A model generated the notes under the pieces. That model saw nothing but the letters and a program-made list of their open reading frames with translations, was not told where the DNA came from and made no database searches. The position numbers and the translations under genes were made by a program. A stretch of DNA of 64,000 nucleotides from Gossypium raimondii. Its lineage: Eukaryota > Streptophyta > Magnoliopsida > Malvales > Malvaceae. Location of the stretch: NCBI RefSeq assembly GCF_025698545.1, contig NC_068570.1, positions 46,023,924 through 46,087,923 of the forward strand, written 5' to 3'. Of the stretch, positions 57,940 to 64,000 are shown piece by piece (the stretch's first letter is position 1; each line of letters begins with the position of its first letter).

Positions 57940-58440
57940 GGCTAGAGAATGATTTGTGTGTGATGTTATTTGTTGTGTTTGTGGTTTAAAATTGTCGCAA
58001 ATCAATGAGAGAGAATAATGTGAATTTTATCTCTGTAATTTCGTTCAAAAAGCTCAAGAAATGGGGAAAACTTCCAGGATTATCACTTGTTTCATCGCAT
58101 GTTTTTAGTTGGTTGGTGTACTTTTATTTGTAAATTCTCAAAATCTGTAATGCTTTTGGAAAGATTTTAATTATGGTGTTGTAATACCATTTGGTATACT
58201 GTCAGTAATATTTTTAAATTTTACAAATGAAAATTTTTTAAAATTATTGGTGTATCAAATATTAATTCATATGGTTATTTAAATTAATAAAATTTTAATT
58301 TAAAATTAATTATTATTTAATTTAATAAATTATTGAAAAAATATGTAGTTAAAATCAGTGATTTGGAAAGCAAAGGCGCATAGCAAGGGACCAAGCTTGC
58401 ATCCGGCCGGAAGAAAGAAAGGAACAAAGAAACTTGCATA
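57940..58440. other. 3' UTR of Lhcb1 and AT-rich spacer
   Basis: The first ~200 bp behave as a 3' UTR (T/G-rich, AATAAT at about 58014). 58190-58340 is almost pure A/T. The 5' UTR of the next gene begins somewhere after about 58360. Confidence 0.5.
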
Positions 58441-59158
58441 ATGCGACCGCCATCTCTACACTGCAATTTCTTCTCATCTCTCAAACAGGTATCCATTATT
58501 CAATCGTATATGGCTACATACAAATATGTGCATGCCTTTTTATATTATCTGAATTCGTTTCCTCAAATTCTTACAGGTTGAAAAAAGATTGAAACTAGAA
58601 GAAGACCAACCAGATTCAGGACAACCCCATGTCCCTACTCAATCTTTAAGCACCCCATTTTACCTGCACTTAACCCACCCTTCCAACACCAACATAACCA
58701 ACAGCGAACCCCCTCAAGCTTTCATGTCTTCTTCACCTCAGTCCGTTTCTACAAATGAAACCCAACCTCAGATTAATCCCCCACATTCCCCCACAACAAG
58801 CAAAGACACTGATGATATCGAATATTTGATGCAGCTTTTGGGTTTATCGGATAATCTGGGAGAAACCCAGAAAAGAGAGAAGCACAAAACTGTTGTGGGT
58901 GGAGGGAATTCTTGTGGATGTGAGTGTGGATTTTATGAGAAGATTGTTGGTGTTAAAGGGCCAAAGTGTGACAAAGAAGTGGAAAGACTGGAAGGTTGGA
59001 TTAGATATTTCTCCAGGAATGGTAGTGAGCCATTGAGGTTGGCTTTCTTGCTTATGGCTAAAGCTGCTTTTGAGAGTGCTGATGATTCTGGGTTTCAAAC
59101 CCTGGAGTTTCCTTCAATTATAGATGAATTTTTAAAGATTGACCCTCCTAAAGACTGA
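58441..59158 (+). CDS. Conserved plant protein of unknown function, two exons
   Basis: Exon 1, 58441-58488, encodes MRPPSLHCNFFSSLKQ. An 88-bp intron (GTATCC...TTACAG) follows, then exon 2, 58577-59158, in the same phase. The product is 209 residues. After a basic start (VEKRLKLE) comes a Pro/Ser/Thr/Asn-rich, probably disordered stretch (residues ~30-85). Then an acidic DIEYLMQLLGLSDNLGE segment, a Cys cluster CGCECGFYEKIVGVKGPKC, and a helical C-terminal domain with KEVERLEGWIRYFSRNG, EPLRLAFLLMAKAAF and LEFPSIIDEFLKIDPP. I recall similar proteins in other plants, without an assigned role. No signal peptide or membrane helix is evident. It ends 411 bp from the convergent FLS2-like gene. The intron is inferred from consensus sites and continuous phase. 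Confidence 0.8.
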
Positions 59159-59569
59159 CAGTCTGAGACATTACTAGGATTCTTATTCAATGGATTTTCT
59201 TCTTTTGCATATCACCATTTAATGTCAGAAGGTAATGGTAATATAAAAATACTTTCTTTTGTTTTGGACTAGCTGATTTATAATTGTACATTTTGCTTGG
59301 ACTTGCTTTTATATATACTTTTGATTGGTTAATCTCCAAAAATTTATATACATGATATATATAAGTTTGTACATTTATTTAGATTTGCTGATATATATAC
59401 TTTTAATTGGTTAATTGCCAAAAACCTAAAGACAAAAACAAAGATGCAATCTTTTTCATTTCTCACTTGTGAAGAGTAACTGCTATTACATATATTTATC
59501 CTTCCAATACATTAGAATCGAATGGAGTCTGCAGTTATGCTTCTCCAACACAGCAGGGTGCTCAATTCT
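59159..59569. other. Convergent 3' intergenic spacer
   Basis: Holds the 3' UTRs of the two converging genes; AT-rich, with a duplicated TTGGTTAATYKCCAAAAA at about 59324 and 59406. No gene seen. Confidence 0.55.
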
Positions 59570-62500
59570 TCATGAGATTATGGCCACATTTTCATAGTTA
59601 TTTGCTTTTAGCTTCGAAAGGATAGACAAAACCTCGTTCATGTTGGGTCTTTCCTCAGGATTAGGGGAGGTACAAAACAAGGCTAGCTTGAAAAGTTCTT
59701 CCACTGCTTCCATTTGTTTATTGGAATCATTTGAAGCTAGCATAGGATCCAAAACTTGAAGGACTCCTTTGGTTCCAGTAGCAAGGGATTTCTCAACTCG
59801 TTGACGGAGACTGACTGGTAGTCCATCCTCTTCCATTAGTCCAGTTGGTCTTTGTTTTGTTAGGAACTCCATGACGACTATGCCGAAGCTGAACACATCC
59901 ACTTTAGTTGTGACATTCCTCATGTATGCAAATTCTGAATGAGGGCAGAGTAATGTCTCAGTAATCCATTTCTCAGCAAGTTTATAAGCATGTAATTGTT
60001 TAAGCATGGTCATTTGATTATCACTTGATCCATTCAAAGATATGAAGGAATTCTAGTGTTAGAATAGTTGAAACTAGACTACATGCAACATGGGAGACCA
60101 TATCTTTTCTCAAGATGCTTATTGAAAATATTGCAGGGTTGGAAATTTTTCTGGCACATAAGAGAAATGGATGAGTGCTTAATAAGTTGGAATAATTGAA
60201 GATTACCTGGTGCCAAGTAGCCAATAGTGCCTTCAAATGCTGATGTTGAAGAAAGGCTACTTCCGTCATGGAGATGGACATCCAGCATGCGAGCTGTTCC
60301 AAAGTCACTTACATGTGCGACCCAATCACCATCCAGAAGTATATTGGAAGGCTTCAAATCACAGTGCACAATGGGGAAATCGTAACCAGAATGCAAGTAA
60401 CCCAATGCACTAGCAACTGAAATGCAAAGATCAATTCTCTTAGATAATGTCCAGATATGAAGATCCATCATGGAGCCATGTATAACACTCTCTAAACTTC
60501 CGTTCTCCATGTATTGAAGAATTACAGCCTTCAGCTTCTCACTTTCCCATGCATACCCAAGTACCTTGACCAGATTCTTGTGCCTTAAATGGCTCAAGTT
60601 TTTGACTTCTCTGTAAAAGCTCTTATCAGATTCTTTGGAGAACTGATGCAGATTTAAATTTTTTACTGCTATCAGCTGGCCATCTTCCAGCCGACCCTTA
60701 TACACGGTACTCAAACTGCTTGCTCCAATAATGTTATCTTTGCTGAAGGAGCTTGTAGCATTTTCTAACTCCTCTTTATCAAACCTTCTTAGAACTGCTG
60801 CTGTAAACTCTGGTTCTGGATTTTCCAACTTGACTGGGTTACTCTCTTTGGCACGCCAAAGGAGGAATGAAATGGCTAGCACTAGGGTCAGCACTACAGA
60901 AACAGATCCAAGTATGCTGAGAATTATTATTGCCTTTTTCAAAAACCGATTTGAACTTCCCTTGCTGCACGACCCGAGAAATGTGTTTCCACAGAGAGCT
61001 CTATTTCCTACCAAACTTGACATGTTGATAGTTTTGAATATGCCATTCTCGGGAACATGGCCTTCAAGTTGATTGAATGAAAGATTTAGATGCCTCAAGC
61101 TGGAACTATTGGTGAAGCTTTCAGGAATATGACCCTGAAGTTGATTCTGGGACAGGTCTAGTGAGCTTAGATGCTTCAATTTTGCCAAGTTCTCCGGAAT
61201 TTCACCATCTAATTTATTTCTTGAAAGGTTCAAGCTTCTAAGCATACCCGATTGAGCAAAAGCGTCAGCAGAGATGATACCAGAAAGTTTATTTCCTGAA
61301 AGATCTAGAGAAAACAAATTTCTGCAGCCTCTAAGTGTCGTAGGAATGACTCCTGAAATGTTATTGTTTGAGATGTCAATGGCTTGTACCATTTCCAGCA
61401 TCCCTAGCTCGTCTGGAATACGTCCATCTAAGAAATTGTAGGAGAAGTTTAGATACAGTTGCATCATTTTCATCCCTGCAAACATGGACTTGGGAATTGA
61501 TCCACTGAGATGGTTGTGAGAGAGATCCAATGTTGAAAGTCGATATAGACGGTCCATTCTATTTGGAATGGACCCATTGAGCTTGTTGTTGTTGAGGTTG
61601 AGATATGTAAGAAACTCAAGCTCTGAGACAGCATCTGGAATGGGACCTGTTATCTTGTTGTGCTGCAAGTCTAGATAAGTTAGCTGCTTCAGTTCAAATA
61701 GTCTCTCAGGTAGGGCACCTTCCAGAGCATTGTCATGCAGTGAGAGCCCCTGAAGGAGAGAGGCTTTTGATATTTCTGGTGGAATTCGGCCTGTGAAACC
61801 ATTTCCTGCAAGGGTCAAGGTCATGAGTTGGCTTGAATTGCCAATCTCTGGTGGAATTGACCCTACAAATGAATTGAAAGAAGCTTTCAAAACCTGGAGA
61901 TTATAGAGTTTGCCGATATCTGGTTTTAACAATCCAGTGAAATTGTTTTCAGCTATACTTAGGAGACGAAGATTTGAGCAGTTGAAGAGGTCATCAGGAA
62001 TTTCACCTGACATCCTATTTGGCCCTATGGATAGACGTGTTAAATTTGGCAACTGTCCTAAACCTGATGGAATTTTCCCAGTTATCCTATTAAACCCCAA
62101 AGATATATACATTAGATGGGTACAATTGGCAATGCTTGGGGGAATTGATCCCTCAAGATGATTGACTTCCAGGCTCAAGTTCTTTAGATTGTAAAGCAAT
62201 CCAAGATTTTGTGGAAGTCTTCCTGTGAGGGAATTGTAGCTCATTGACAAATATGTCAAATTTGTCAAGTTGGTTATTGATGAAGGAATCTCCCCCTTGA
62301 GCTTATTGGAATGCAGGGTCAGTACTTGTAACGAGGTCAAAGACCCAACCTCATCCGATACAGTTCCAATCAACTCATTCTCTGAGAGTCCTAAATGGGT
62401 TAATGATTTCAATTGGAATAAGGAAGGAGGAATCGTGGAATTCAACTTGTTTCCATACAATCTTAAAGTCTGTAACTGAACCAGATTTCCAAGCTCGTGA

Positions 62501-63336
62501 GGAATGGCTCCTATGAACTTGTTGGTGTAGAGTTCAAGGGCAAGAAGTGACCTACAACGACCTAGTTGAGATGGAATTTCTCCCGTGAGTGAGTTATTAA
62601 ACAGCTGAAGATATTCTAAACTTGACAAGTTCCCTATTTCAGGAGGTATTACTCCAGACAGACGGTTTTCACTTAGGTCTAAAGATTGCAACGCTCCCAA
62701 CATGCCAATGGATACAGGTATTGGACCTTCCAAATTGTTTCTATATGCTACCAACATTTGAAGATTAACTAGGTTTCCTATGTCTTTTGGGATTGTCCCT
62801 GTGAGATTGTTGTAAATGATACCGAGAGCTAACAAGGAAGTGCAGTTGCAAATGCTATCAGGGATGCTTCCATTCAAAGAATTATCACCTAAGTCCAGCA
62901 TCTGCAGATTTCTAAGGTTACCTATTTCTGGTGGGAATAGACCCGACAGAGAATTATAGTAAAGAATTAGTTGAGTAAGCTGGGAGCATAGTCCTAGTTG
63001 AGGTGGTATATGACCTGAGAATGAATTTAAAGTCAAATCAAGAACCTGGAGGCTTGAAAGGTTTCCAAGGAACGGAGATATCTCCCCTTTAAGCTGCTTA
63101 TCAAGCAGGGAGATTGAAATGACTTGACTCGAGTAAGGGTCACAGGCAATGCCAGACCAGTTGCAGTGATGATTAGCCACCGTCCAATCTGCAAGTGCTC
63201 CTAAAGGGTCATGAGTGACAGATCTTTTGAATGCCTGAAGCGCCTCAACTTCAACTTCCAAGCTTGGTCTGGCATGCAGCACAGTAAGTAAAACAGAACA
63301 AACTATAACAATGATTAAACTGACACATTTTGACAT
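59570..63336 (-). CDS. FLS2: FLS2-like LRR receptor kinase (flagellin receptor family), two exons
   Basis: Plasma-membrane pattern-recognition receptor; FLS2 binds the flg22 epitope of bacterial flagellin and signals with BAK1 and BIK1-type kinases. Exon 1 is 63336-60207, exon 2 is 59934-59570; the 272-bp intron (GTAATC...CAG) splits the Glu codon of the APE motif. The product is 1164 residues, close to Arabidopsis FLS2 (1173). ATG 63336 opens a signal peptide (about 1-24). An N-cap with [10 protein letters not shown] follows, then about 28 plant-type LRRs with no island domain, a juxtamembrane Cys pair (CGNTFLGSC), and one transmembrane helix (about 802-827). The kinase has [12 protein letters not shown] in place of the standard Gly loop, AVK (Lys 892), HCD (991-993, so non-RD) and DFG (1011). 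These, and the LRR number, are FLS2 features; I rate orthology likely, not proven. No stop or frameshift. Confidence 0.92.
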
Positions 63337-64000
63337 CACTGCTAGCTAAGGTAATGGCAACGCTGAAGCTGGTTTGAAAGGAACTATCGTAACTGATGAT
63401 GAATTGGATTCAAAGTCAGGCTTATATGCAAATTTCAACCAATCTTTGATCCCTGGAAGCCAAAATGAGTGTCATATCATTGGACCTTTTAACTCAATCC
63501 AGAATATGATAAACTAACTGAGTGGTCTTAGACAGTGAAAAGATACGTACAAAGTGCAAACCCCACCTATGTTCAAAAGCTAAGAAGGAGAGAGGATTTC
63601 AAGTCTAAACACTTGACTGATCCACCTACCAGCGGAAGTGTGGATTAATACAAGTGGGAGATGGTAATGGTAATGTCGTTTAGTGAGTGTAATCAATGGG
63701 AATCTAGAACGTGAGGTGGGAATCCGGGAAGCTCCACTCTTCCAACTAGTAAATGCTTAGTTGACTCCGCGGCAAATGTTGAAAGTGTAAAAGTAGGTAA
63801 TGGCGGTAGCACCATTATGGCAAGTTGAACGAAAAATGCCAATGGAAGGATGGGTTGGGATTTTGTACTTGGTGCCAAAAGGATAATGTCTAATTTTGGG
63901 CTAGCACATGGTAGGCAGTTTCCGTCTCTATCGTTAATATCACAGTAAACACATACAATTAGACTCAAACAATCTAATGTAATCCATGGTTTTCTGAGTT
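63337..64000 (-). promoter_or_regulatory. FLS2 upstream region
   Basis: On the minus strand, GCATATAAG at about 63428-63420 is a candidate TATA box some 85-90 bp before the ATG. TTGACT W-box cores lie at 63613-63618 and 63761-63766 (plus strand); WRKY control would fit immune receptors but is inference. The 91-codon minus-strand frame at 63693-63968 has no recognisable domain and I do not call it. Confidence 0.4.

Noticed and set aside
57430..58005. 191-codon open frame antisense to Lhcb1
   Set aside because: It mirrors the strongly biased codons of the real gene on the plus strand; the same antisense frame appears over the pseudogene copy (55291-55674). It has no domain content.
60731..62479. 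Plus-strand frames within the FLS2 region
   Set aside because: Antisense to the LRR repeats; repetitive codons keep the opposite strand open.
63693..63968. 91-codon minus-strand frame upstream of FLS2
   Set aside because: No domain, lies in the presumed promoter, and no clear start context.

Overview
This window looks like a repeat-rich nuclear segment from a dicot plant. The Lhcb1, purine permease and FLS2-like proteins are typical of eudicots, and the families of Ty3/gypsy LTRs (CACACGG/CCGTGTG-rich, GGTGTTACA-ended), copia, hAT and LINE sequences resemble those I associate with cotton (Gossypium, Malvaceae). The genus is inference from pattern memory, not from a search. I see no prokaryotic features, CRISPR arrays or organellar insert.

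Layout. 1-858: AT-rich flank. 859-11853: a decayed full-length Ty3/gypsy chromovirus (Tekay-like), whose reverse transcriptase is split by a 2.7 kb solo LTR in the opposite orientation. 13474-14669: an intact two-exon purine permease (PUP) gene. 14.8-23.7 kb: foldback/MITE-like repeats, a copia-like solo LTR with perfect TSD, LINE debris, and a probable gypsy solo LTR carrying a 23-bp minisatellite. 23785-27883 (minus) and 28834-38124 (plus): two related copia elements lying head to head, each with its own perfect TSD. The second carries a nested LTR element with a roughly 50-bp/199-bp higher-order tandem array. 39344-43703: a gypsy deletion derivative with gag but no pol. 43711-48585: a solo LTR (TSD GTATT) of the same family as the nested one, itself carrying a 2.2 kb hAT element (8-bp TSD GTTTATGT). 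48.7-54.6 kb: a MITE, a 5'-truncated LINE interrupted by another insertion, and two large inverted-repeat structures.

The right end is gene-dense. 55228-56025 (minus) and 57142-57939 (plus) are a divergent pair of Lhcb1 (LHCII chlorophyll a/b-binding) genes. The plus copy is intact; the minus copy keeps full length and frame but has two nonsense codons. 58441-59158 is a two-exon conserved plant protein of unknown function. 59570-63336 (minus) is an intact FLS2-type LRR receptor kinase of 1164 residues, the flagellin receptor family, with one intron inside the kinase activation segment.

The genes do not form a shared pathway: one transports purine derivatives and cytokinin-like substrates, one harvests light, one senses bacterial flagellin. 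The most informative structure is the nested transposon record, where matching TSDs fix the order of several insertions, and the Lhcb1 gene/pseudogene pair.
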